Source of the DNA: Fomitopsis serialis | Taxonomy: Eukaryota; Basidiomycota; Agaricomycetes; Polyporales; Fomitopsidaceae | Length of the DNA: 64,000 nucleotides | Reading direction: 5' to 3' | NCBI RefSeq assembly: GCF_022376445.1 | Contig: NW_025955148.1 | Location: 1-64,000 of the forward strand | Shown here: one piece after another, positions 11,014-22,467 of the stretch | How the letters are laid out: every line of letters begins with the position of its first letter | Position numbering within the stretch: the first letter of the stretch is position 1 | Translations under genes and position numbers: made by a program | The notes under the pieces: generated by a model | Database searches by the model: none | The model's input: the letters and a program-made list of their open reading frames with translations, nothing else | Told to the model about the DNA's origin: nothing

Positions 11014-13083
11014 ATGATCGTATTGACCTTGAAGTCCTTCTTGGAAACGGGTGTTCTGTTCACTTCAAGGTATGGATGCTTGAAAACCGTTCGCTTGTAG
11101 CCAAACCTCATCCCAAATTCCCAGATTATGTCTCTTCCTAGCATGTCGCAAATACCTGCTGCGTCATTTGTATCATGACCTTCAGGATCTATCCGCCCAA
11201 CGAACGACTGATCCTGGAACGCCGCCAGTAGCAGAAGCAGACAACATCGAATTGGAGACTCTGCCTGAACCGTCGACTGCCACAGTCAAGCGAGCGTCGT
11301 CTCTCGTCGGACAGCGGCCGTTCCATTCCGTCCTTGCCAGGAGCTTGTTTGCTCTGTGCTTCTCGGAGAGTTGTACCCTGTTCCTGTTGCTCATGTGTCA
11401 GGCTTTCGACGTATTGGACCCTCGGTAGGTGCAGAGTAGTTCTCCATAGCTTGTCGGATGTTTATATCTCCCTGTATACTAGAGCCCGTCTACTCAACTG
11501 GAATATCTCATTGTCACTTCTACTCGCGGCAATTCTTGTCCTCATCCCGCTGTCTTATAGCCTCGTCGTGAGCGACTCAGTCACGGGTGCAGGTAAGTGG
11601 TCGTGTTCTCTCTCACTGTAATGGCCGAGCGGTCTCACATCACTGCAGGGCTCCGTTCCAGACAGCGGCCGTCTGTGTTCCGAATCCTACTGAACTTCAT
11701 ACCCGTCGGCCTGTTCCTGTTCCTGTTGGCTATGATCCCGCTACCCTCCGCATTGCCCACGTCTGGTATTATCGTCACGACTCTGTCCCAGTTGACTGTG
11801 TTGGGCACCATCATTCTTGGATTGCTATCTGGGTTTGGTGCGATTAATACGGCATGGATCTATTTCCCTCGGATTTACGGCAAACAGAGGTAGTCACAAG
11901 TCGCGTTCAGGGCATCAAGTTGCTCATGCGCTTATTACACAGCTCTCATCCGTCTGACGAGGATATTCGCATGGCAGAGCAAGGTCTGCAGCGAGTACAG
12001 AGCGATCTCGCCCTGCGCCGGCAGGATGTGCAGAAGCTGCAGGCAGCGCAGGTATGCGAGATCTGCTGGGTATGCGACATGTCGTCTCACTAGTGATCTT
12101 CAAGCAGCAGGCAAGCCCCGACACGGGCTGGTTCTCCCGTATGGCCACGAATTTCCGGGGCGATAGTCGTGCGTTACTTTACCTGTATGCCATTCTCTGT
12201 GCTGACGCCGCGTGATGCAGAGCTTTCATCTATGTTACAAGAGTTGAGCGGACTGGAATCACTCGAGTACGAGATGTCGCGGAATTTGGAGACACTCAAG
12301 GAGAGGCAGGCCGACGCCAAGTTCTCGCGTACCATCGGCGGAATGATATTCAACTGGGGTGGCAGGCTCTTCGCCGTCTATTGTATCTTCCGGATACTTA
12401 ACGTGCGTAGACCCGGGCTTAGCGGGCAGCTCACTTTGTGCTTATTTACCTCTCCACGCAGTCGCTGGTGAACCTAGTTATCCCCGCGCCCCAAGCAACG
12501 AGTCCTGCGCAGTCTTCGCGGAGTGTGGACATGCTCAGTATTGGGCTTGCGAAGTTGCTTTCCTTGTTGCCTTCGGTGCATATTGAGGAAGATGGGGTGG
12601 CCGACATCTCACGGCAGATCAGCCTCGGGCTAGTTGGAGTAATCATTCTCAGTAGCATCCGGCTGGTACTCAGGGGTGTCGCAAGAGTACGCTTTCGCCT
12701 ACCTGATACATGCATGCGCTGATCGTCCACCTCAGGCACTTCGCGTCACGAGTCGGAACCTGGGTGCATCCCTCATGCTGCTCATCCTGGCACAACTCAT
12801 GGTAGGGGCTACGTTTCCTCCTCCATCACATCCTCGTCTTACACCTAGCATATCAAAGGGTATCTACCTCCTCTCGACCCTCGTACAACTGCGCACTTCC
12901 TTCCCTCCCCCTCCATTGCGGCCGGACGTCACTCTCGACGTCGGGCTCGTCAACCTCTTCTCGACACTCCCGGAGTACCAGCTCTTTGGGTCTCTCTTCG
13001 ATGGATCGTTTCTGGTTGCTGCTGCGGGAGGCGCGGTGGTACGGTGGTTCGGCGACAGGATTCGTAATGCGGATATGGACTAG
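11014..13083 (+). CDS. GPHR: Golgi pH regulator homologue (GPHR/GPR89 family)
   Basis: Multi-spanning membrane protein of the GPHR/GPR89 family, whose animal members are anion channels that acidify the Golgi. Exon 1 (11014-11069) joins exon 2 at 11125 to give a first membrane helix ending in CRKYLLRHLYHDLQDL, matching the family's N-terminal region. Family landmarks follow in order: the FSESCTLFLLLM helix, a hydrophobic helix ending PLSYSLVVSD, the hallmark GLLSGFGAINTAW (about 11818-11855), a cytosolic coiled-coil segment (SLEYEMSRNLETLKERQAD, near 12265-12310), then the C-terminal ABA_GPCR-type helices and the terminal segment PEYQLFGSLFDGSFLVAAAGG before TAG at 13081-13083. There are about seven short introns. 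No neighbour suggests an operon-like context; the gene is single and intact as far as I can splice it. Confidence 0.92.
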
Positions 13084-15155
13084 GTCGGGATATCCTGCTG
13101 CGTTGTTTCTTAATGTGTTATTTATCCGAGCCAATCCTGACTTTGCTTGCTGAAATGTTCCACGGCAGTACCGATTCAGTGAGTCGCAGTTGGAATTTTC
13201 CAGTACGATGAACGGCGATTCCTTTGGGGGATTGTACGAGGTTGAAGTAATCAGTGTGTAGTCTGCAGGGCTGTATCACACGTAAGTGGCAATCAGTACT
13301 TGAGGCACTGTTCTTCGCTCTGATAGTCTGCACCATATCTACAGGTAGTTGACGTACCTCGATTCTTCGTGCATCTGCTTCTCCGGTCGAGGCTTCTCGA
13401 GGAACGGATTACGCAAGGCGTCTACCTCTGTCTGGCATTCTTCACTTCCACCGACCTCCGCCATGAAGTCCTTGCAGTGACAGGAACGGATGCATTCACT
13501 CATATGCATCATTTCCGCGTTGTGCGGTTGAGCCTGGGTATATTAGCTCTCATGCATGACAGAGCGTGGCATACGCAGAAGGCTGGCCTCGATAATCGTT
13601 GGGCCGTCGTGAGCATGCCTCGGTCTGTCATGCACATGCCCATGCCATACGAACATTGCCAGCGCGCCACAAGGCAAGCCTAGGGTCCAACTGTCGACGA
13701 TCGAGCGGGCCTGTGCTTCACCACAATGGCACCAAGTGACATACCAGGCCATTGCACAACCGGATCACCTGTCACTTCGGTAGGTATCGGTAATCCGACA
13801 CTCCGGATACTTTTGGTTGAGCTTTCTCCAACCGCAGCCTCGAGCTTACGGGTTTCAAGCCCACGTTTGACCTCAAAGCACGTTGAAGCAGTTAACGGGA
13901 TCGTTGAGGACATTCGCAGGATGACTGACAACGCCACGACCGCACTCCCACCAGCGCGGAGTAGTGTCCACACTGCAAGGCGCGTGCATACGCATGCTTT
14001 GGCCCGCTTCCCTGTCGCTATTGACGCCAAGATTCTCGGTCTGTATCATCTATTGGCATAGCTGGACCCGGATCCTCGCTGATGTAGTTCTGCTAGTGAT
14101 ACGGTGCCACACCTCTTAGGCTATGTATGCACAGAGGCATGCAGTTTAGCTCGACATGGTGAGCATGGGGCTTTGAAAGTCTGCGCACGCAAGCTGATGC
14201 CAACTGGTTATCCGACCATTTCCGTCTAGCTGCCTTCGAGTGGTCTTCTCTTTTAAGCCTTCTGAGCGTCTCTCTACCGTTTTCCCTGCCTGACTCACGT
14301 CCAGCGCCACACTCCATATGGTGTGCTCAGGCCATTTGGCTTTCGATGCACTCACACGGACTTTATCTTGGAGATACTGCCCGCATGCCATATACTCAAA
14401 AGCCTCGATGAAGGCGAAGCAATGTAATAGTGTATGTAGTCGGTCCGATTGCGTCGCCTCCATGAGCTTCCACTTCGGTCAGAAGCAGCGACGATCCAAC
14501 TGACGCAGGTCGATGGCCCTGGCCACGGTTGGACGGGCATTGCACATACCTGGCTCAGCCGAATACAGCCATCAGTGAGTATCACGGTTAGCGGGCGCAT
14601 ATACAGTGGTAGCCCTGGGTCCTACAGATGAAGAAGCCGGAAGCTGCGTAAGTTCAGGTTGGAAGGACTATCTACAGTATGCTGAGATGTTTAGGACACG
14701 TCGACAAAGTCAACACAGGACGTGGACGAAGTGGCTCCGGTTCTACGAAGCTCGGCGCGCAATTCAGGTCTGAGCATGTGCTCAGTGCATATGGGCATCA
14801 TCAGGACTGGCACTGAAGAATCCTGGCTTGAGACTGTCGTCTCGACCTCCATCATATCAACCCAGGCACCAAGATCCTTCAAAGAGCGCCATCTTACTAC
14901 TGTATACGGGACACTGGAGCTGATGCTAGAGTGTTCCAGGGCGGCGATAGCATGGTGCGAATCGGCGCAGGTGCCAGTGGGGTACGAAGCCTTGCATTCT
15001 TGCCTTGCCTACTATGTGGGTACATATTAATTGCTCTTTGACAGGGCAGGTCGATCGGTGGCATATAAAAGCTTGTCTGTGAACGAGGATTCCTCAGATC
15101 CTCCAGGGCCTCTCACCACCTGGCGACCACAGACCAGAGGCGCATCATACGCACC
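13084..15155. other. Intergenic region, nothing recognised
   Basis: About 2 kb between the GPHR gene and the sedolisin gene. Short overlapping frames on both strands (13726-14061 plus, 14722-15030 plus) have no recognisable domain. Apart from the TATA box listed separately at 15064, I see no regulatory element I can name. Confidence 0.55.
15064..15070 (+). promoter_or_regulatory. TATA box of the sedolisin gene
   Basis: TATAAAA inside ggcatataaaagc, 86 bases upstream of the ATG at 15156, a usual core-promoter spacing for TATA-containing fungal secretome genes. Confidence 0.7.
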
Positions 15156-17178
15156 ATGCTCACCTTGAGGATCAGCTTATGCGTTGCTTCTCTCTGTACG
15201 CTCGCCCTCGGCAATTCACTTGCCCGTAGCCTTCAACTGCAAGAGTCCCGCTCAACAGTCCCGGTGGGATTTACGCGTGTTGGTGCGGCAGATGCGTCCA
15301 CCGTGTTGAATCTTCGTCTCGGGCTCGTCAGCAGCAATGTAGACGGGCTCATTGAGACATTGTACGATGTCAGCACGCCTTCCAGCCTCCATTATGGCCA
15401 GCACCTCTCGAGGCCCGAGGTATGTGTCGATCTCAAGCATCACGGCGCTACATATGCTAAATTGGTTTTGCGATCTCAATAGGCGGCGGCATACCTCGCA
15501 CCTACGTCTGAGACCACTGCTGCCGTCGATGCCTGGTTGAGCGAGAACAACCTGGAAGCACACACTCTTAATAACGCAGGAGACTGGCTTGCCATATCAG
15601 TGCCAGTCTCACAGGCCAACGAGCTCTTCGGTGCCGACTTCTCGACCTTCACGCACGACGAAACCGGCGCTCAGAGCATTCGCACTCTCGCGTACTCCAT
15701 CCCCACCGAGCTCGTCGGCCACCTGCAGCTTGTCCACCCTACGACGACCTTCACGCCCCCGTCAGCGAAGCTTCCCCTAACGAAACGGCGGTACACCGGC
15801 TCTTTGCAGAAGCGCCAATCTGCGTGTAGCAGCTACATAGACCCCGATTGCTTGCAGGAGATTTACGGGATTCCTGCGACGCCGATGACGAACTCCAACC
15901 CACTCGTCGTGACAGGGTATGACAATCAATGGCCCAGTACGTCTGACATGAGCGTAAGCGAGTCTCATATTTGGACATCGACGGATAGCGTCTTGACACT
16001 CGTGGTTTTTTCAGAACTTCCTAACAAACTTTCGTCCCGACATCGATTCTTCTACTACGTGGACGACTTGGATCCTTGACAATGGCACCTGGGATCCGAG
16101 CCAGCCCGGTGACGAAGCGGCAAGTTTTGACTATATCCTACCCAAGTTTGCTGTCTAATTCAGGCGGATAGGACCTCGATGTTGAGTATACTGTTGGCGT
16201 TGCCACCAACGCCGAAGTGTATTTTCTTTCTGTCGGCAGCGATACCGACGACGGAGTATTCGGGTTCCTGGACACCGCAACCGCCGTGCTAGATGCGTGG
16301 AACGACACGTATGTCATGACTACTTCTTACGGCTCAAACGAGAATTCCATCTCCACGGATGTCTTCAGGTGAGCTTTTGCCGTGCTGAACAACGCATCAC
16401 GGCGCTCACCAGTGCACATCCACTATAGCAAACTGTGCGACGAGTACGCGGCGCTCGGTTCGGCTGGCATCACTGTGCTATTTGCCTCCGGTGATGGCGG
16501 TGTGTCCGGGCCGCAGAACGGATCGTGCACGGACTTCGTGCCCACGTTCCCCGCAGGATGCCCCTAGTAAGTGACCACCGCACTTCTATCCATGCGAATT
16601 GCCTTGCTGACACGACATCGACAAGCCTGACCTCTGTGGGAGGAACGACAAGTTATAGCCCAGAGACTGCTGCCTCACTATCTGGAGGTGGCTTCTCCAA
16701 CGTCTTTTCGACGCCATCCTTCCAGTCTTCAGATGTTTCCGCTTACCTCGCAACCCTCGGAAGCACCTACAGCGGGCTATTCAACCCCAATGGGCGAGGC
16801 TTTCCCGATGTAGCTGCCCAGGCGGAGAACGTCATCATTGCATGGCAAGGCGATTTCTACACCATCGGTGGGACGAGCTGCGCGAGCCCCATCTTCGCCA
16901 GTGTCATTTCCCTCCTGAACGATGAGCTCTTGAACGCGGGCCAGAGCAGGCTCGGGTGGCTGAACCCGTGGTTGTACGCGAATCCGGGAGCGTTATATGA
17001 TATCACGAGCGGCGACAACCCTGGGTGCGGCACCAATGGGTTCTCTGCGACGACTGGGTGGGATCCGGTACGTGACTCGCTTTGCCAATGGACGCATGAT
17101 GGCTGACGGATGTCGGTACAGGTCACTGGTCTTGGGTCCCCAAATTACGCAGCATTGAGGTCAGCGGCGGGCCTGTAA
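15156..17178 (+). CDS. Secreted sedolisin / tripeptidyl peptidase (peptidase S53)
   Basis: Acid serine-carboxyl protease. The start gives a signal peptide (MLTLRISLCVASLCTLALG), then a pro-kumamolisin domain (HYGQHLSRPE; first intron 15420-15482) ending in a K/R-rich processing region (KRRYTGSLQKRQS, near 15784-15825), then the catalytic domain. The catalytic Glu and Asp of the E-x-x-x-D pair form E-A-D-L-D across an intron at 16120-16171, the oxyanion Asp lies in FASGDGGVSG, and the nucleophile Ser in GGTSCASPIFA (about 16866-16900). The downstream Ca-binding Asp region resembles the family (TGWDPVTGLGSPN). The 16120-16171 intron starts with GC, not GT; the GT alternatives I tried delete the Glu or break the frame. 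The TAA is at 17176-17178. Likely secreted for extracellular protein breakdown at acidic pH. Confidence 0.94.
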
Positions 17179-17908
17179 TGTCGCAAGAACGACCGTGAAC
17201 TAGTTACTCTGTCAAAGGCTTTGATTGTGGAATACGCGGGGTTTATATCTTGAACGACGACCCGGAATGTATTAAAACGTGGAGGTCTCAACGAATCATA
17301 CGCTGATCCCTCACATTGACTGTTATGACTTTTCACGGGGCAGAGACAGATTATAGGAGCCTGGGGCCTTGACGATGAGTGTAAGATGCCTTTCAGCGAA
17401 GTCAGCGTGCATTGTGCAACGTTCAACCCAGACAGTCACCTTCCTGTCGATCAAGGATCGACTGAGTGGTAAGTTAGTAGTTAAAGATGGTTGAGCCTAG
17501 GCGCAACTCGTCATGACGGTTCAAACGAACGTTCAGGTCAACTTCGGGTTGTTGACTCAGTGTTCTGTGTCAACTGAACATCTCCTGCGGGCTACCAGCC
17601 AACCTAAACTTGCACGTGACAACGATTTCCTTTTCGAGTAACACCTCTCGCGAACTCGAGGCAGTGACTCGAGGTGATGGTCGTGCGTGGAGGCCGTGTA
17701 AAAACAGCTCATGACTCGTGGAGGAGAAGACAATACGAAAGGTTACGGGCATGCATGGGAGTTTGCGGTTGGTATCGAACCAAATCGGCAGGTTGACTCG
17801 GACGGAACGAGGATCGATGGCTGCCTGCCCTAAACTTGATTTTTTCTGTTATCACTGGCTGCATTGACTTGCAGTGTTGCACCGCTCGCCATCTCATCCC
17901 GCTCGAAA
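17179..17908. other. Intergenic region between sedolisin and eEF1B gamma
   Basis: About 730 bases containing the sedolisin 3' end and the eEF1B gamma promoter. No open frame with a recognisable product. The final ~60 bases before the ATG at 17909 are C-rich. Confidence 0.6.
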
Positions 17909-19587
17909 ATGTCTTCCATCGGCGCCCTCTACACCATCGACCGACAAGACTACGGCAAACGCGTAAGTTGTCGTCGACCTTCGAACTCTGGGATGTGACG
18001 GATGGCGAGCTCAACCCATCTACACAGCTCAAGGCGGTCGCCGCATACGCGGGACTTGCTCTCGACGTTCCGTCAGGATTCGTCCTCGGCGAGACGAACA
18101 AGACGCCTGAGTACCTCGCGAAGTTCTCGCATGGGAAAATTCCCGCCCTGGAGACAGCGGATGGTTTCAAGCTCTTCGAGACACAAGCTATTGCGCGCTA
18201 CCGTGAGTTTTCTGCCGATCCATGCCTTGCACCATCGCCTTTGGTGATTTGCGAATGATGAGAAGATCACAATCAGTTATCCCTGTCTTAATACTTGTGT
18301 CGACAGCCAACTAACTCTCTGACCGCTATTCACGTTTCATCTTCTGTCTGGAAATGCTTTGCTCACATCACGCCTTCAGTTGCATCGCTCGCGCCCAACA
18401 GCCAGCTGCAGGGCTCTGACCCGAAGGAGGCTGCACTCGTCGATCAGTGGACCGCTTTCGCTGACAGCGAACTCAACGCACCCGGCCGTGTTGTGTTCCA
18501 GCTTGTCAATGGCGCGTTGGCTCCCTACACCAGACCCGTAAGTCACGGTCGTCATTGTCGCACTTGTGAGCACCTCATGATATTCACTCCCAGATCCACA
18601 ACGCATTCACCGAACGTGTCGAGCGCGCCCTCGGCACTCTTGAGCAACACCTCACCAGCCACACTTTCCTTGTCACTGAGCGCATTACCCTTGCCGACAT
18701 CACCCTCGCCTCCATCGTCCAGCGCCAGCTGACCTACCTCATCGACGCACCCTTGCGCGCCAAATTCCCCAACGTCGTTCGCCACTTCGAGACTGTCGCT
18801 AACCATCCTGCGCTGCTCGCCGCTTTCGGCTCGACAGAGTACGTAGAGAAGGCGAAGCAGTTCACCCCGCCACCCAAGGAGAAGAAGGAGGCGAAGCCCG
18901 CCGCGGCGCCCGCGCCCAAGGCTGAGAAGAAGCCCAAAGCGAAGGAGGAAGAGGAGGAGGAAGAGGATGACCTCGTGCCGGAGGAGCCCAAGGCGAAGAA
19001 CCCTCTCGACTCCCTCCCCAAGTCGACCTTCAACCTGGAGGACTGGAAGCGTGCGTACTCCAACAAGGAGACGCGCGGTGCCGGTGGTGCGATCGAGTGG
19101 TTCTATGAGAAGTGCGTTGTCCTATGTGCCCTTCGCGCGCGCCGCGTCTGACGACTTTGCAGCTACGACCCGGCGGGCTTCTCCGTCTGGCGCGTAGACT
19201 TCAAGTACAACGCCGAGCTCACGCAAACATTCATGTCGTCGAACCAGATCGGCGGCTTCTTCAACCGCCTGGAGGCGTCGCGCAAGTACCTGTTTGGTTC
19301 CGTGGGCGTGCTCGGCCAGACGAACGACTCGGTCATCAGTGGTGTGCTGATCGGCCGCGGGCCCGACATCAAGCCCGTCGTCGACGTCGCCCCCGACTGG
19401 GAGTCGTACGAGTACAAGAAGCTTGACATCTCCAACGCGGAGGACAAGGCGTTTTTCGAGGCGGCGCTCGCATGGGATCTCGAGATTGACGGCAAGAAGT
19501 GGGTGGATGGCAAGAACGTACGTGTTATTTGTGCGCATGACCTGTTGGCGACGGTGCTGACTGAATCGCCCCCTGCAGTTCAAGTAA
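17909..19587 (+). CDS. Translation elongation factor eEF1B gamma subunit
   Basis: Structural subunit of the eEF1B nucleotide-exchange complex that recharges eEF1A with GTP. The N-terminal half is a glutathione-S-transferase-like domain: it starts MSSIGALYTIDRQDYGKR, contains GKIPALETADGFKLFETQAIARYLA, and ends at about FGSTEYVEKAKQF. A Lys/Glu/Ala/Pro linker (18870-19000) with a poly-Glu run follows. Then comes the highly conserved EF1G domain (PKSTFNLEDWKRAYSN, YDPAGFSVWRVDFKY, SNQIGGFFNRLE, GVLIGRGPDI) ending DGKKWVDGKNFK. The last exon is tiny: a donor at about 19519 joins an acceptor at 19578, giving TTC AAG TAA. Introns are short and canonical. This housekeeping gene separates two secreted-hydrolase genes. 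Confidence 0.96.
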
Positions 19588-20032
19588 ATGTATCCGTATC
19601 TTGTTTGCTGTGTGTTAGATTGCCACCTTTGCATTCTCTGTTGTTGTCTTGTTACATCATCCCCGGGGGTCGTGTTGTGCTGTTGCAGTATACTCAAAAT
19701 GAAAAACAATGTGAAAGTATGTCGAACTACCCTTCGTGGCTGGAGTACTGCGTGAAAGTTTGTTCGATGCCGTTAGGTGCGTGCTTCGCATTCCCTGCGC
19801 ACCTCCAGGCTCCCGAGCACCGTCCGTGCGACGCCTCGAGGCTTGATCGAGGATGGATCGGAATGCGCGACTGCCGTAAGGGCGACATCACCAGGCTTAA
19901 CATGAAGCTATCTTCGGCGCACTTATCGCCCTGGGGAACCACATGTCTCTGATCCCACGAAGGCACCGTATATATACCTTCGGTGCGGACGCTGTCGATG
20001 CCCCGCAGGTTATTGCTCGACGGGTGGACAGG
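19588..20032. other. Intergenic region with promoter of the secreted glycosidase-like gene
   Basis: About 445 bases. The left part is probably the eEF1B gamma 3' UTR and the right part the promoter of the next gene. No coding signal recognised. Confidence 0.6.
19969..19976 (+). promoter_or_regulatory. TATA box of the secreted glycosidase-like gene
   Basis: TATATATA 57 bases upstream of the preferred ATG at 20033. The spacing argues against the more upstream ATG at 19998, which lies only about 22 bases after the box and is in a different frame. Confidence 0.6.
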
Positions 20033-22011
20033 ATGGCTCGCCTTGCCCTCGCTGTCATTGCCGCCCTGGCCAGCAGTGCACTCGCGGATCCGACATGGTA
20101 TGGTCTTGCTGTTCAATCGCCTACGGTCTCATTGTGGTATTCACGGATGTTATCTGGACAGGTGTGGCAAGAACTATGAGAAGAACACGTCTGCCGTCCC
20201 ACCAGGCGGCCAATTCTCAGCGCCCGCAATATCCGCCTCGCCGCTCCTCGCGTTCCGCTGCGCACCCGCGATCAAGCCATACCTCGCCTCTGACGTTGGC
20301 AGTCCCGCAGGGATCCTGATTGACACGTTCATCACGAACTCCGAGATTGCAGGCGCGTCTGCGGTCGCCCTGCCCTCGAGCGGACCTCTAGGCGATGTCC
20401 TCGTCACAGTGGAGATCGACGGACGCGTCGTCACGAGCGGCACGGTGCCCCTTAACTCGACCAAGGTGGATCTGCCGTTCAGCCTCGGAGGGCTAACGCC
20501 GCAGAAGAGCGCGTACGATGTGAGCTGCAGCGCGACATATGCGAGCGCGGCGGGTTCGCAGACATACCAGGCCTCTGCGAGCTTGAGCTACTTGCCGGAC
20601 CCGACGGAGGGTGGGAACGTGGTGAAATTAGATGCGAGGACGGGCGCGTTGCTCGCGAAGCCTACGAATAACCAGGAGGGAGAGTACGAGACAGTGTTGC
20701 CAGTCGGGTTCTATACGGCGTTTGGGGACTACCTGGCGACCAACTTGAGTACGATTGACGAAGCGAAGGCGATGGGGTGAGTTTCTCGGTACGTGGTCTG
20801 CTGTGCGCTGACAGACATCTAGTTTCTCGGTTGTACGGAACGCCTCTAGCAATGTATTGATTCGCAAGACGCTGACCCCTATGCTACTTAGATCCACCCC
20901 ATCCCGTCTTACGACAACCTCACGCAGCTGCAAGAGGTGATCACGCGTATGGAGGAAGTCGGGATGTACCTCATGTACGATATGCGGTGGACGTACCAGA
21001 ACGACACCTCCGTTGCGGAACAGGTAAACTTGGTCAAGAACTCGCCTGCGCTCTTGTTGTGGTACACTGGGGACGAGCCCGATGGCACGTCAGATCCGCT
21101 CAACGCCACGGGACACGCTTATGACTTGATCTACGAGCTGGATGGGTACCACCCAGTGTCGCTGTGCCTGAACTGCTTCGACTACTACTGGACAGAGTAC
21201 ACCTCAGGTGCAGACATCGTCTTGCAGGACACGTACATGGTCTCGAACAACGTTACGTGGAGTGTTGAATGGGTACGTGGTATCACCTCACTTATGTGAT
21301 TGACAGACCCTAACAGTGTCGAACTGTACAGGACACGCCATGCAATGCAACGTACGGCGACTGTGGGTGCGACGACTGCCTAGGCAACTTCGAGGATATC
21401 AGCACCCGCATGGACAACTTCGCGTACCGCCTCTGGGCGACAGGCTGGGACGCAACAAAGAGCGTGTGGACCGTCCCGCAAGGCTTCGGAGGGGGCGAGT
21501 GAGTGCTCTTCCGTCAGAGCTCTTACCAATGGAACACTCATATGGTCAGGTACTGGCCACGAGTGCCCACAGGGCCCGAGTTTGTCGTACAGAGCGTGCT
21601 TGCGATCAACCACGGCGGCATGGGTACGGACAAACATCTTCCGTCGTCCTCCCTTTCTGACATCACCCATCAGGTGTGGTTTCCTGGGACGCGCCCACGA
21701 CTGACGACGTCTGGGACTACGCCTCGCTCCTTGCACAAGCATCACCCGCGCTGAAGGAATACATCGCCAACGATGCCGCGATCTTCGCGCACTACTTCTA
21801 CGACCAGATCGACGTCGGGACGTGGACGGTGGGCAGCAAGACGCTCGTGCTCGCGACGAACCTCAACTACGCCGATGAGACGTTCGAGCTAGGGGATGTG
21901 CCTGGACTGGCGAGTAAGCCGGTGACGCAGGTCCTGGATAGCGGGGCGCGCGTAAGTGGGACTACGGTTACGTTTACGAGTGTTGGCACGGGTGGGTGGA
22001 TCGTAGGTTGA
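20033..22011 (+). CDS. Secreted glycoside-hydrolase-like protein, uncharacterised fungal family
   Basis: The start gives a clear signal peptide (MARLALAVIAALASSALA) followed by DPTW and, across intron 20098-20161, CGKNYEKNTSAVPPGG. The mature part has a beta-rich N-terminal domain (to about 20630) followed by a TIM-barrel-like region: VGFYTAFGDYLATN, LQEVITRMEEVGMYLMYDMRW, LLLWYTGDEPDG (about 21054-21090) and DIVLQDTYMVSNNVTW. A cysteine cluster (CNATYGDCGCDDC, near 21341-21380) and a C-terminal beta-sandwich-like tail end at TGA 22009-22011. I recall similar proteins in Agaricomycetes annotated as glycoside hydrolase superfamily, with no proven substrate. The Asp/Glu of GDEPDG is a candidate catalytic residue (inference). 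About five introns; the reading frame is intact. Confidence 0.8.
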
Positions 22012-22467
22012 GCGTTGGGCTCAGCATCGGGGAGTGGATATGGACATGATCGCACACGAGATTCACGAGAGACAATGGTAGAAGTACGACTCACGCATAG
22101 GACATCTTGCTGTCAGTGGAACAAATCATCTATTCCACTGACTGGTAGTATTTGTATGTGTGGAATCTGCCGCCCGCCCTGCATTCGTGAGTGCAGCGCG
22201 AACTGAGGACCGCCGGCCGATACAGATCCATCTGACTGATTAATCAGTGACATACAGACAGATCGCTCTACATTGAGCAGCAGTGCTCTGTGATTGTCAA
22301 GATCTACAGACAATGGATACATACAACCTTACAGCCCAGCAATCGACCATGATACCCTGAATTCATAAAAAGAAATGTCTGTGAAGGATCCGAGGCGTTC
22401 GCAGCTTGTGAGGACGTCCTCGAAATGTCCGTGAGGTCCGTAGTGACAAGCACGCTTCACCAATGTC
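22012..22467. other. Convergent 3' intergenic region
   Basis: About 455 bases between the stop of the plus-strand glycosidase-like gene and the stop of the minus-strand esterase gene. No gene seen; presumably the 3' UTRs of both. Confidence 0.6.
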
